Assembly (NCBI RefSeq): GCF_025995235.1
Contig: NZ_BAPT01000008.1
Location: forward strand, 1-64,000
Source: Ameyamaea chiangmaiensis
GTDB taxonomy: Bacteria; Pseudomonadota; Alphaproteobacteria; Acetobacterales; Acetobacteraceae
DNA: 64,000 nucleotides
Reading direction: 5' to 3'
In this document: piece after piece, positions 1-9,229 of the stretch
Position numbering within the stretch: position 1 is the stretch's first letter
Layout of the letters: the number at the start of each line of letters is the position of its first letter
Position numbers and translations under genes: made by a program
The notes under the pieces: model-generated
Databases searched by the model: none
What the model was told of the DNA's origin: nothing
The model's input: the letters and a program-made list of their open reading frames with translations, nothing else

Positions 1-94
1 CGTCATTCAGCATTACTGAACCAATCACGCACGAAAGTACATAACACCCTCTAGTTTATAAAATAGATATTTCCATTCTACATTGTACGAACCA
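1..94. other. Non-coding edge of window
   Basis: This AT-rich stretch lies downstream of the minus-strand GT9 gene. No gene can be supported in it. The next feature beyond the window edge is unknown. Confidence 0.5.
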
Positions 95-2245
95 TTACGA
101 TGGGTGCACCTCGGACAAAAGCTGAGAAATCGCTGAGTAGACTTCGTCTACCGAAATCAACCTAATGCAGGCTACGTCCTTGGCGCACTCATCATAATTG
201 TGGTGCAGCGAGCAGCCAGCGCACGGTACACGCCGGCTGATCGCGATACCCCCGCGCTCCTGTCCCCATTCCTGCCAACCAATTCGCGATGAATGAAGAC
301 TCACGACCTGCGTTCCCCGAAGAGAAGCCAGATGCTTGGGGCCGGAGTCATTGCCGATAAAGGCCGACGAAAAGGACAGGAATGTGTCGAAATGATCGAA
401 TGGCATTTGGCCACTCACGTAGACAATACCACCACTATCCAGCAGATCAGCGGGCAGGCGTGACTTCTGATCGGTATTTTCGGCCATATAGACTACACGC
501 ATTCCCATATGGCGGACAACGCGTTCTGCCAACTCAGTGTAATGCGGCCAATGGGTAAACTTAATACGCGCACCGCTATGGATTACGATATAGGGTTCCT
601 GGGCCGGAACGCCATACGGAACTAATGTCTCACGGCTTAAGTCATTTCGTCTGATAACCCGTGCGCCGCTATCCGCCGCGAGAGCGACCGCATCGCCGAT
701 AATTGCCGTTCTTGCTGAATGTTTTACAAAATCACAACCCGTGCTCGGATCATAACTCGAAAAATTCAAATCGATCGATTTGCGTGGTCCCCCGAAACCC
801 ATTGTCAACGGCGCGCCCAGAAGTGGAAGCAGCTTATGAGAATTAGCCGATACGGGAAGATCGATAGCAAGATCGAAATTAAACGGCGCCAAAGCCTTCT
901 TAAGGGCTATTTGATCTTCTATGGACATCACCCGATCACGCATAACTGGATCGTCTGGGAAGTTGACCACGATAATTTCGTCGAAGATACCGAGCGAGCG
1001 AGCAAGCCCTTCGTTGGCACGACTCAGGAGACCGACCAGTTTTGCACGCGGCAGCGCGGCACGAATCTTCTGAAGCGCAGGAACTGAAGCTACCAGATCG
1101 CCAAGCTGATCTGGTCGAAGCACTGCAACTGTCTTGACGTCGAATGGAAACGATTGGGTGGTGCACCTGTGCAGTACGCTTGGACGAGCATTGATCTGCT
1201 CAACCAGGGTGAGAGGGGTATCTTTGTCGAGGGTCTCCAAGACAGCGTCGGACTGGTTATAGTATGCAGTTTCGAACGGCGGCGCGACGATCAAACGCTC
1301 CCGCCGCCAAGTCTTGCCTTCGGCCTCATCTAAACCTGGTGCAACAGCGCGAAAAACAAAATCATGCCACCCCGATTCGACGTCCGTGAAGTCGATCCAG
1401 GCATTATAGCAATACTTACGAATATCCTTATTTGTCTTCTCACGAGGTTGCGTGGCAATAGTGAGATTTTCGCTGTGAATCAACTCCCCGTCCATTATGA
1501 TATCGACTCGGTCAATGTGCACCGAAGATACGAGATACCCACGCAGAGCAGAAATACCTCTGACCGTCAGTCCTTTTCCCCATTCGCTCGTCTGCGGCGT
1601 TCCGTTCCGAGTTGGGACAAACGCAGGTTGATGGGTGACGCATAAATCTTCATAAGATTGCGCGATCAGCGAACCGTCCAATAGAGGATCGAACAGATCA
1701 TATTCTGAGAAGCCATATTGAACTTCAGCATCCGTCGGCGATAGCAATGCACTGCGCCTGCGCTCTAGGCGAAGATCATCAGACCACTCGATTGCCTCTA
1801 CCTCACGCCGGGGAGACTCCCAATCGGGACTTAGTTCGGACGCTCTGCGGTAGTGACTTAGTGCATCTTCATATCGGCCTTGTACCTTGCAGAAGTGACC
1901 AAGTTGTAGGGAGATCTCCGGGTCATTTTCATCTGCCGCATAAACGATATCGTAATGTTGGCGTGCAGCCTCAAAATTACGCGCTTCTTTATACATATGA
2001 CCGACTTGCATACGAATGCCTCGGTCTTCTCGAATCTCGAGAACATTAAGGAAGAGTTCGGCCGCTTCACGAAAGCGGCCTGTATCTCTTGCGTGATCCG
2101 CGATATCTAATCGTCTCTTCCATTCTGCGTCTTGCCCTTTTTTGCTCTCCCGTGGTTCACCATCACCTCTAGTGACATGAAGAACTTCAACCACCTTCGA
2201 GGTGGCTCGGGGATAGAGAGAGCGGATCAGTTTACCAAAGTTCAT
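95..2245 (-). CDS. TPR-containing GT9 (heptosyltransferase-like) protein
   Basis: The 716-residue protein has three visible parts. Tetratricopeptide-like helices lie at about residues 45-150 (motifs such as AAELFLNVLEIREDRG). A beta-rich segment lies at about 215-320. A glycosyltransferase family 9 domain runs from about 370 to the end, opening with VAVLRPDQLGDLVASVP and containing the family motif GNDSGPKHLASL. GT9 enzymes transfer heptose from ADP-heptose to LPS or to proteins. Near the C-terminus four cysteines form a CxxC-x8-C-x5-C arrangement. The protein is a paralogue of the GT9 protein at 5594-7414, with which it shares the beta-rich domain and cysteine cluster. It is the last gene of the minus-strand heptose locus, 168 bp after the AGE-family gene. 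The acceptor is unknown. Confidence 0.85.
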   Translation of the reverse strand: MNFGKLIRSLYPRATSKVVEVLHVTRGDGEPRESKKGQDAEWKRRLDIADHARDTGRFREAAELFLNVLEIREDRGIRMQVGHMYKEARNFEAARQHYDIVYAADENDPEISLQLGHFCKVQGRYEDALSHYRRASELSPDWESPRREVEAIEWSDDLRLERRRSALLSPTDAEVQYGFSEYDLFDPLLDGSLIAQSYEDLCVTHQPAFVPTRNGTPQTSEWGKGLTVRGISALRGYLVSSVHIDRVDIIMDGELIHSENLTIATQPREKTNKDIRKYCYNAWIDFTDVESGWHDFVFRAVAPGLDEAEGKTWRRERLIVAPPFETAYYNQSDAVLETLDKDTPLTLVEQINARPSVLHRCTTQSFPFDVKTVAVLRPDQLGDLVASVPALQKIRAALPRAKLVGLLSRANEGLARSLGIFDEIIVVNFPDDPVMRDRVMSIEDQIALKKALAPFNFDLAIDLPVSANSHKLLPLLGAPLTMGFGGPRKSIDLNFSSYDPSTGCDFVKHSARTAIIGDAVALAADSGARVIRRNDLSRETLVPYGVPAQEPYIVIHSGARIKFTHWPHYTELAERVVRHMGMRVVYMAENTDQKSRLPADLLDSGGIVYVSGQMPFDHFDTFLSFSSAFIGNDSGPKHLASLRGTQVVSLHSSRIGWQEWGQERGGIAISRRVPCAGCSLHHNYDECAKDVACIRLISVDEVYSAISQLLSEVHPS

Positions 2246-2413
2246 TGCAGACTCGTCTTCAGAAAATCAGCGACCCTACGTTTACGCGACGAGACGCTAT
2301 CCGGCACTTTAAAATATTACTCTGTATAGAGATTTACCTTAGATTAGCCAGGCATTTCGCGATACAAAAAAGCCCGCATAGGAAATCATCACGAGGTATA
2401 ATCAACGTTCATT

Positions 2414-3586
2414 TTACGTTTCAAGCCTAATGATCTCTCGAGCGGGACCGTAAATATGATAGAGCGAGCTGGCAGGCATATAGTCGGTGAGCGGCCGTCC
2501 TAGCTGATCGAGCCGATCTATCCACCCACCCCGAAGACGCTCGGGCGCGTATTGTGCGAGAAATTGCTGACCAAGGGCCAGAGGTGAAGCAAAATTCATT
2601 TTACCGAGAGTTTGCCGCCGGCATAGAAGGCGAAGCAACTCCGTCTGAGGCCATACGCGCGTAGTGCGTTCGAGAACAACGCCATCTTCCGTCATAGCGT
2701 CGAACACAAAGGTCGTCGTCTTATCACATCCCTGCGTGATGCCCGCATGAAACAAACGTTCTGCGGCGCTTTCAAGTTGACTCCCCATGGCCCCGGTCAC
2801 CGCCGCAAGGCGCTGATATTCGTATAGAAGCCATGCCCACTCAAACAGGTGACCTGGTTCAACACGGTTCTTGCCCGGCGCTTCGACCGGCGACCAGTCG
2901 GTGGCAAAAAACTCCAGCAGGAGACGGCTGCGCGGCTCGATCAGTTTATGCAGGGCTAGCTCAACAAGCTGTCTGGCCTCTTCGAGATAGAATTCGTCAC
3001 CCGACGCTTCGAACAGCGCCAAATGGGCCTCGAGCAAATGCATATGCGGATTCTGCCGTCGGAGGTCGTCAGATGGAGGCACGGCGTCCCGGTAACCACC
3101 ATTGCCAGCGGCAAAGATGGTTTTGATCTCACTGGCCGTGGTGCGCGCCATAGCGTGATAGCGTGCATCGCCGCAAATACGGATCGCCCACGCATACGCA
3201 AACAAAATGAATGCATGCGCGTAAAGGTCGCGGGTGCCGTTTGCCGGTCTACCGTCGGAGGCAATAGAAAATATCCAGCCGGGCTGCCCGTCGACCCCAC
3301 GATACAGACGCTCAACCCGATCAAGGCAAGCCAAGGCCTGACCTGAGGCATCGTAAAACCCATCGAGTGTCGCGCGACAATACGTGGCTATTTGCCGAGC
3401 CTGCACCATCAATCGCTGCGCATCGAGAATGACAGGGCTCTCATCCCAGTTCAGACGCTCATGATACAAACCGCTCTCAGCACTGTAACCAGCAGTGCTC
3501 CAAAGCGGGAGCGCACGCGTAAGCAGCCATCGGGTCCATTCTCCCTTGGGATTTGTAGGCAGATTAACTGCCCCAGAAAGTGTCAT
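2414..3586 (-). CDS. AGE family sugar epimerase/isomerase
   Basis: The 390-residue protein has the (alpha/alpha)6-barrel hallmarks of the N-acylglucosamine 2-epimerase family, including PGHLFEWAW around His246 and a C-terminal LYHIYG with His377. These two histidines match the catalytic pair of aldose-ketose isomerases such as YihS. Family members interconvert aldoses and ketoses or epimerise at C2 (mannose, glucose, N-acylglucosamine, cellobiose). It starts 2 bp after the hldE stop, so it is probably co-translated with the ADP-heptose genes. Neither GmhA nor HldD is encoded nearby, so an isomerase role in the heptose pathway is conceivable. Supply of another sugar is equally possible. The substrate cannot be read from sequence. 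Confidence 0.85.
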   Translation of the reverse strand: MTLSGAVNLPTNPKGEWTRWLLTRALPLWSTAGYSAESGLYHERLNWDESPVILDAQRLMVQARQIATYCRATLDGFYDASGQALACLDRVERLYRGVDGQPGWIFSIASDGRPANGTRDLYAHAFILFAYAWAIRICGDARYHAMARTTASEIKTIFAAGNGGYRDAVPPSDDLRRQNPHMHLLEAHLALFEASGDEFYLEEARQLVELALHKLIEPRSRLLLEFFATDWSPVEAPGKNRVEPGHLFEWAWLLYEYQRLAAVTGAMGSQLESAAERLFHAGITQGCDKTTTFVFDAMTEDGVVLERTTRVWPQTELLRLLCRRQTLGKMNFASPLALGQQFLAQYAPERLRGGWIDRLDQLGRPLTDYMPASSLYHIYGPAREIIRLET

Positions 3587-3588
3587 GG

Positions 3589-5025
3589 TCAGACACCCAC
3601 CTGCATCTTGCGCACGATCGACGTTGTCGAGCGGCCGGAAATCAAATCCGCCAAGACAACACTACCACCATAGGTTTTTACAAAGTCTCCGCCGACGACC
3701 TCATTCTCCCGATAGTCAGCACCTTTGACAATGACATCCGGTCGCAGAGCCTTGATCGTTTCCAAGGGTGTGTCCTCATCGAAAATCACAACCAGATCGA
3801 CATCCCGCAGCGCACCGATCACGGTGGCGCGGGCCTGTTCGTCTTGTAAAGGCCGCTTCTCACCTTTCAGACGTTTGACCGACGCGTCGCTATTAATCGC
3901 AACGACCAGCTTGTCCCCTTGCTTACCCGCCGCCTTTATAAGGGCGATGTGTCCTGGGTGAACCAGATCGAAACAGCCGTTTGTAAAAGCGATTCGCGCG
4001 CCATGGTGTCGCCATCCCTCAATGATGTCGCGGGCACGGGCAAGATCGGCTGTTTCTCCATCCTCCTGAATCTCCAAGAGAAGTGCGGCACTCAGTTCGG
4101 CGCGTGATACAGTTGCCGTGCCGAGCTTGCTGACGACGATCGAAGCAGCACTCGATGCGATAACGACAGCAGTCTCGAGATCCTGACCCGCTGAGAGAAT
4201 ACTCGCAATCGTGGCCACAACGGTGTCCCCTGCACCCGAGACGTCATACACTTCAGACTTCCGGACCTGAACATGCGTGGTTTTACCGTTGGTCTCATAC
4301 AACGTCATGCCATCCTCGGACCGTGTCACGAGGACGTTTCCACCAAACGCCGCGGAGGCTACACGCGCTGCCTCCGTAATCTCCCGGTCGTCCTTGCAAG
4401 ACAAACCTGTCGCCATATAAAGTTCGCTACGATTGGGGGTAATGAGATACGCCCCCTCATAAGCCGAGAGATCTTTACGCTTCGGGTCGACAATGACCGG
4501 AATGCCACGTTCGCGGGCCGCCAAGCAAACGGCCTGAACAACATCGTCCGTCAGAACACCCTTTGCGTAATCAGAACATACCACAACATCCGCGTTTTCC
4601 ATTGCTGTTCTGGCAGCCTGGATCAACTGTGCACGAGTTTCAGCCGACGGAGTCTCGATTCGCTCCTCGTCGATCCGGACGATCTGCTGGCGGCCACTCA
4701 AAACCCGGGTCTTCGCAATCGTGATCCAGTTCGGATCATCGACAATATGCGAAAGATCAATGCCCGAAATTTCGGACAGAGCGTTCTTAAGCGTGTCGGC
4801 CGCACTGTCCTGACCCACGATACCGATCAGCGTTACCTTGCTTCCCAGGGTGGCCGCATTCATCGCTACATTCGCGGCTCCACCCGGTACCGCAGTGTGA
4901 TGTGCCCGATGCAAGACGGGCACCGGGGCTTCAGGTGAAATACGATGCACGGAACCACTGACATAGCAGTCGAGCAAAAGGTCACCGATGATGACCACCC
5001 GACCGAACTTGAAATCGTTAATCAT
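3589..5025 (-). CDS. hldE: Bifunctional heptose 7-phosphate kinase / heptose 1-phosphate adenylyltransferase
   Basis: The 478-residue protein matches the fused HldE architecture. An N-terminal PfkB/ribokinase domain (about 1-315) has GGAANVAMN and the DVSGAGDTV anion-hole/catalytic Asp motif. A C-terminal nucleotidyltransferase domain (about 340-478) has TNGCFDLVHPGHI, the HxGH signature. It phosphorylates D-glycero-D-manno-heptose 7-phosphate at C1 and, after GmhB removes the 7-phosphate, adenylylates the 1-phosphate to ADP-heptose in the cytoplasm. Its start overlaps the gmhB stop by 4 bp (ATGA), which indicates translational coupling. Length and both motif sets are normal for full-length HldE. 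Confidence 0.97.
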   Translation of the reverse strand: MINDFKFGRVVIIGDLLLDCYVSGSVHRISPEAPVPVLHRAHHTAVPGGAANVAMNAATLGSKVTLIGIVGQDSAADTLKNALSEISGIDLSHIVDDPNWITIAKTRVLSGRQQIVRIDEERIETPSAETRAQLIQAARTAMENADVVVCSDYAKGVLTDDVVQAVCLAARERGIPVIVDPKRKDLSAYEGAYLITPNRSELYMATGLSCKDDREITEAARVASAAFGGNVLVTRSEDGMTLYETNGKTTHVQVRKSEVYDVSGAGDTVVATIASILSAGQDLETAVVIASSAASIVVSKLGTATVSRAELSAALLLEIQEDGETADLARARDIIEGWRHHGARIAFTNGCFDLVHPGHIALIKAAGKQGDKLVVAINSDASVKRLKGEKRPLQDEQARATVIGALRDVDLVVIFDEDTPLETIKALRPDVIVKGADYRENEVVGGDFVKTYGGSVVLADLISGRSTTSIVRKMQVGV

Positions 5026-5594
5026 GATTTTGCCTCAGTGACCACAGGCCGTAGATAAGGAGAAAGGAAGCTCATTAAGTCGCCACCCGAAAAAAGGTAT
5101 CCCGGTATGCCGGCGGCCCTAGCCGCCTCCACATCGGTGCTCTTGTCGCCAACCAAAAAGGACCGGGAAAGGTCTAGGCCCAGATCGTGTGCGGCGCGCT
5201 GGATCATTCCAGGATTCGGCTTCCGATCGGGATGATCGCCGCGAAAGGCTGCCACCTGAGCATCCGGATGATAGGGACAGACATAAAAGTGGTCTAATGA
5301 ACCACCGCTCTTGGCAATCTGAGCTGCAAGATGGCCGTTGAATCGATCGACTGCAGCTTCGTCGAACAAGCCGCGAGCAACGCCCGATTGATTGGTAACC
5401 ACTACAGTGACGTATCCGCACGCTTTCGCGTGCGCCACCGCCTGCGCCGCACCCGGGATCAATACGAGTTCGGCGGGAACAGATGGGTATCCGGTGTCGA
5501 CATTCAGAACACCATCCCGGTCGAAGAATACGGCAGCACGACCACGCTGATTCTGCTGTCCGTCAGCGTCCCGATGATTGATTGAGGCCTCCAT
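5022..5594 (-). CDS. gmhB: D-glycero-D-manno-heptose 1,7-bisphosphate 7-phosphatase
   Basis: The 190-residue HAD-superfamily phosphatase has motif I FFDRDGVLNVDTGYP, motif II VVTNQSGVARG, and a C-terminal LVGDKSTDVEAARAAGI Asp motif. A Cys/His-containing loop (YVCPYHPD) is typical of the GmhB/histidinol-phosphatase subfamily. It converts heptose 1,7-bisphosphate to heptose 1-phosphate, the step between the two HldE reactions. The ATG shares one base with the upstream GT9 stop, and its own stop overlaps hldE by 4 bp, so transferase, phosphatase and kinase/adenylyltransferase appear to be made together. Context with HldE makes the heptose assignment much stronger than HisB-type phosphatase activity. 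Confidence 0.95.
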   Translation of the reverse strand: MEASINHRDADGQQNQRGRAAVFFDRDGVLNVDTGYPSVPAELVLIPGAAQAVAHAKACGYVTVVVTNQSGVARGLFDEAAVDRFNGHLAAQIAKSGGSLDHFYVCPYHPDAQVAAFRGDHPDRKPNPGMIQRAAHDLGLDLSRSFLVGDKSTDVEAARAAGIPGYLFSGGDLMSFLSPYLRPVVTEAKS

Positions 5595-7414
5595 CAGTCA
5601 ATCGTCTCCACGTCCCCGCAGACCAACCCGAGCTCGCTCATCGCGGCTTCAAAGACATCGTCAACCGGGATGGAAGTTACACAGACCGCGTCCTTGGCAC
5701 AGGCGCGTCTATCATTCAAACCGCAGCCGGCGCAGGGGACGTGCCGAGAAAGAATGATGCCCCCCCGGTTCTGCCCCCACTCCTGCCAGTTCAGGCGCGG
5801 AATGGATATGCTCACGACAGGAACATTGCGTGCCGAGGCCAGATGTTTGGGGCCGGTATCGTTTACCACGACAAGGCTGGCATGAGACACCACAACGTCA
5901 AAGCCTTCCATATCAAGGCCTCCCATCAGCATAATGCCTCCACTCTCAGGGCATACGGTACTGGACGCCTGATCGAGTGCATCGGCGTCAACGAATAACA
6001 AGATCTTTTGTTCCGTCGCGCACGCGAGCTTGTCACACAACGCGAGGAACTGTGGCAATGGCCAGCGGTTGATGGGATGACGTGCGCCTGCGTGCACGAC
6101 AATATAGCGCTTCGACTGAAGTCCGTGTCTCCGGAGGATCGACTCGTCTATCCCGTGATCCGCCCGGGTTACCGGCGCTTGGCCCGGAGCCAGGGCATCC
6201 TCCAGAGCCGAGATCAGCATGCCGACATGTGCAGCGTGAGAGACGAGAGGCTGCCGATTGATCTTGTCGCGCGAAATCACTTCAATACCAAAGTCGAGAA
6301 AAGGAAAATGCTCAGGCTTGAACCCAACGCGGTAACGCGCGGCGCAGAGCAGCATCAGCGGCTGGCTCTCTGCGCCCGGAGACAGATCTATCGCCAGATC
6401 AAAGGTCCGCCCGGCCAACTGCCTTCGAATGTCGGCTTCCGCCTGAGTCGTAAGGAACCGCTTCTCGGTGACTGGATCATATGTCATTGACAGCGTAAGA
6501 TAGTCGTCCGCCACGCCTGAGGCCGCCACGATGGGCTGCACAGCCTTCTGCGTAAGCATTGTTATCTGCGCCTCCGGGAACAAACGGCGCAGACGCATCA
6601 TACTTGGTAAGGATGCAGACACGTCGCCCAGCTGATCCGCACGAACGACAAGGATCGATTCTATCGCCCCTAAAAACAGACGGCCCGGTGGCCGGTGCCT
6701 GCGCACGGGCAACGAGAGTACGTAGTCGTCTGTGGTCATGTCTCCGTCAGGGGAAGACGGCACAAACGAGTCCGAGGCCGTCACTTGCGAAAACTCGGTC
6801 AGAGACAAGCTTTCGGGCCGAACGTCGACAAATCGACGTATGTGTCCAACACGACGTCGACCCGCATAGAGATACATGTGCAGTTTTTGCCTGCCGGGCG
6901 GCAATCTAGATGCATCAACCCAGACGTTGGCTGCCCAGACACCGGCACGCCCCCAAGTGCGAATCCTGATAGGGACGGCCTGCGCGAGATCGCGCTTGCC
7001 TCCGTCCGCCCTGACGCACGCCTCCGTCAGCGTGTGGCGCGTGTGGGCGACCACCCGGAACGTCACAACTCCTGTCAGTACGGGTGTGCCCGCGCCCGTC
7101 TTCAGCCAACCGATCTGCTTGAGCGAAACTCGCGCACCGTAGGAAAAAAGCGTTTTCGCGCCAATACGGGCAACGAAGCGCACTAGGCCACCTATCAACG
7201 GCAAATTATTCTGCGACGCAAGTTCGAGATCACGAGGAAGCCACGGTGCGCGACGAAGATGTAGATCATGCAGTAGGCTTCGAACGAAGTCTTGACCCTC
7301 TCTTCCCCGAAGATTGGTCAGGGGATCACCGTCCTGCGCCTCCAGTGGCGACCAACCAATTCTTGTATCGTCCCCAGGACTCTCAGTAGTGGGCGTATCA
7401 TCGCAAGCCACCAT
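5594..7414 (-). CDS. GT9 heptosyltransferase-like protein with N-terminal beta-rich domain
   Basis: The 606-residue protein has a C-terminal GT9 domain (about 250-600). It starts with ILVVRADQLGDVSASLPS and has a nucleotide-binding region NDTGPKHLASARN. It ends in a cysteine cluster, CxxC-x7-C-x5-C. The N-terminal half has no TPRs but carries a beta-rich segment (about 105-200, NVWVDASRLPPGRQKLHMYL) resembling that of the GT9 protein at 95-2245. It heads the minus-strand heptose operon and overlaps gmhB by one base. The 428 bp upstream of it hold the presumed promoter. It is likely to use ADP-heptose because the biosynthetic genes directly follow. Whether the acceptor is LPS core, a capsule or a protein is not known. 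Confidence 0.85.
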   Translation of the reverse strand: MVACDDTPTTESPGDDTRIGWSPLEAQDGDPLTNLRGREGQDFVRSLLHDLHLRRAPWLPRDLELASQNNLPLIGGLVRFVARIGAKTLFSYGARVSLKQIGWLKTGAGTPVLTGVVTFRVVAHTRHTLTEACVRADGGKRDLAQAVPIRIRTWGRAGVWAANVWVDASRLPPGRQKLHMYLYAGRRRVGHIRRFVDVRPESLSLTEFSQVTASDSFVPSSPDGDMTTDDYVLSLPVRRHRPPGRLFLGAIESILVVRADQLGDVSASLPSMMRLRRLFPEAQITMLTQKAVQPIVAASGVADDYLTLSMTYDPVTEKRFLTTQAEADIRRQLAGRTFDLAIDLSPGAESQPLMLLCAARYRVGFKPEHFPFLDFGIEVISRDKINRQPLVSHAAHVGMLISALEDALAPGQAPVTRADHGIDESILRRHGLQSKRYIVVHAGARHPINRWPLPQFLALCDKLACATEQKILLFVDADALDQASSTVCPESGGIMLMGGLDMEGFDVVVSHASLVVVNDTGPKHLASARNVPVVSISIPRLNWQEWGQNRGGIILSRHVPCAGCGLNDRRACAKDAVCVTSIPVDDVFEAAMSELGLVCGDVETID

Positions 7415-7842
7415 GCGTCAGACCAGCCTCCTTATGCTGCGACAATCGCTCTTGACGATAAAAACCTGAGACATATGAAAATCCAATTTTCGGACCAAAC
7501 CTCTACTGTAGTCGTAATTCAAAATTTTATCATCCAACAATTACGGCGCTATGTGTTTTTTTTGGGGCGATGGCCTGACGCAGTTCACTTACTGTCGAGC
7601 ACCACATGGCCAACTTTGCGCTCTGCGTCTGCTTGGCAGTGCAGGAGGCTAACGATGGATGTCGGGAGCAAGACCAACTCACTTTCAGCTTCGAAATTTG
7701 TATCGGGCCGCCTATTGTGTAACAGATTAGTTCCAGTGCTCATTGAGCCATAATCGGCACCAACACGAAACCGTCGGGAAAGAGATGTGGAAAGAGTTTT
7801 ATCCCGACATATACACAAAAAAATGGAAAAGAGACGTTCAAT
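7415..7842. other. AT-rich intergenic region between divergent genes
   Basis: This 428-bp stretch separates the minus-strand heptose operon from the plus-strand glycosyltransferase and must contain both promoters. Short open frames exist on both strands, but none has a convincing start, codon pattern or recognisable motif. No clear -35/-10 pair or inverted repeat could be assigned with confidence. Confidence 0.5.
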
Positions 7843-8991
7843 ATGACTGTGACATTCATTCAGACCGCTGACTCAATATTCTACCATGACATGATAGGCG
7901 AGACATCCAAAAGTGTCAGAAACTACTGCTTACGCAACGGTTTCAGATACGAGTGTTTTTTAGGTATTAAGCGCGGCACACTGCCGTGGCATGCCGCATA
8001 CAACAGGCAATACATCCTAAAGGAGATGGTCGACAGAAACATCACGGGGTGGGTTTTTTATTTGGATTCAGACGCTTACATAGAAAACATTGACTTCGAC
8101 CTTAGTGATTACTTGAAAGATAAAGGGCAGTTTGCAGGTATATTTTCAGGATATGTAAATAATGTTCCACATTGGGTGAATTCCGGCGGATTCGCATTAA
8201 ATTTCTCGCACACTCTTGGTCGGAGACTTGCAACTGATTATTGGTCCTTTGTTAATAATATACCTGACGAAAAGTATAACAAAGCTAAAATATGGGAAAA
8301 AGATATAGAAGACGACCAGAGCATGTTAAATAGCTTATTAAATCGCTACGTTGAAGATGAGGGTATAGGGTATAATTTTATATTTGAACGTGAGGGCGAC
8401 AGCGTCGTTAATCTTGGGCCTTTTATTTGGCAACATATACGTGCTCACGCACCGACATTTCGTGATCGCGTATCAAATCTAACTGAAACTGTTGCTCAAA
8501 TTACCAAGGGACGTGAGATTGCGTGGCCTGATGATGGCCCAGGCTACTATTTTCCTACCACTCACACCTCCATCAAAACCAGCGTCGGCAAGAAAAATCC
8601 GAACGGTGTCCGAACAACCGGAAAGGACGGAGCACTACTGTATGGCCCTTACATTCAACTCAGAGAAGGCGATTACTGTATACGCCTATTCGGTAAGTTA
8701 CTCGCCGAGAAAGATTCATCCACGTCGAACTTTGAACTCAGCGTCACAGAAAATAGTGGCGGAAATCTACTACACACATCATCTCACCAAGACCTCAGAA
8801 ACAACCAAGGAATTTTAGCTGAAGCTTTTTTCTCGATTTCTCATGAGTGTCTAGACGTTGAAGCCGTAGTTCGCGTTAATCGCGAAACTAACTTAGAAAT
8901 ATACGCTGTACAGTTTCTTAAAATAATTACAGGAGCCGAAAATTTTGGCATCAGAAAAACCGAAAAAGAACTACCTCACAAGATATGGTGA
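7843..8991 (+). CDS. DxD glycosyltransferase (GT34/GMA12-like) with C-terminal beta module
   Basis: The 382-residue protein begins with a GT-A-like domain (about 1-235). It contains WVFYLDSDAYIEN with a DSD metal/nucleotide-sugar motif at residues 75-77, followed by WVNSGGFALNFS, a pattern like galactosyltransferases of the GMA12/MNN10 type. A second domain (about 255-370) contains LLYGPYIQLREGDYCIRL and has a counterpart in the next gene. There is no signal peptide, so it is presumably cytoplasmic or peripherally membrane-bound. The gene is distinctly AT-rich with non-preferred codons compared with the surrounding genome, suggesting acquisition by transfer. Donor and acceptor sugars are unknown. 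The start is supported by a purine-rich AAAAGAGA upstream of the ATG. Confidence 0.65.
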   Translation: MTVTFIQTADSIFYHDMIGETSKSVRNYCLRNGFRYECFLGIKRGTLPWHAAYNRQYILKEMVDRNITGWVFYLDSDAYIENIDFDLSDYLKDKGQFAGIFSGYVNNVPHWVNSGGFALNFSHTLGRRLATDYWSFVNNIPDEKYNKAKIWEKDIEDDQSMLNSLLNRYVEDEGIGYNFIFEREGDSVVNLGPFIWQHIRAHAPTFRDRVSNLTETVAQITKGREIAWPDDGPGYYFPTTHTSIKTSVGKKNPNGVRTTGKDGALLYGPYIQLREGDYCIRLFGKLLAEKDSSTSNFELSVTENSGGNLLHTSSHQDLRNNQGILAEAFFSISHECLDVEAVVRVNRETNLEIYAVQFLKIITGAENFGIRKTEKELPHKIW

Positions 8992-9229
8992 GTTATATGG
9001 GTAACATAATATAAATATATGGATTCGACAATTTGTCTGTAGGACAATTGTCGGACTTCATAGTGATAATAAGACATTTCAGAGCCTGCTCCATCACTCT
9101 GGCAATTCGCATGGCTTGGAAACAAAACGAAACAGGGTTGAGAACCGGACCCGCTAACGCTTTCTTATTGCCAACGTCGCTATAATAATTCAGCCTCTTA
9201 TCCCATTTAAAATTTCGAAGAGTCTTTAA
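8992..9229 (+). other. AT-rich intergenic spacer
   Basis: This 238-bp spacer lies between two AT-rich genes. No reliable coding sequence or terminator hairpin was seen. A short purine-rich GAAGAG lies 8 bases before the next ATG and serves as its ribosome binding site. Confidence 0.4.

Noticed and set aside
7585..7818. Small minus-strand open frame in the AT-rich intergenic region
   Set aside because: It has no recognisable motif and no convincing ribosome binding site. It is probably a chance open frame.
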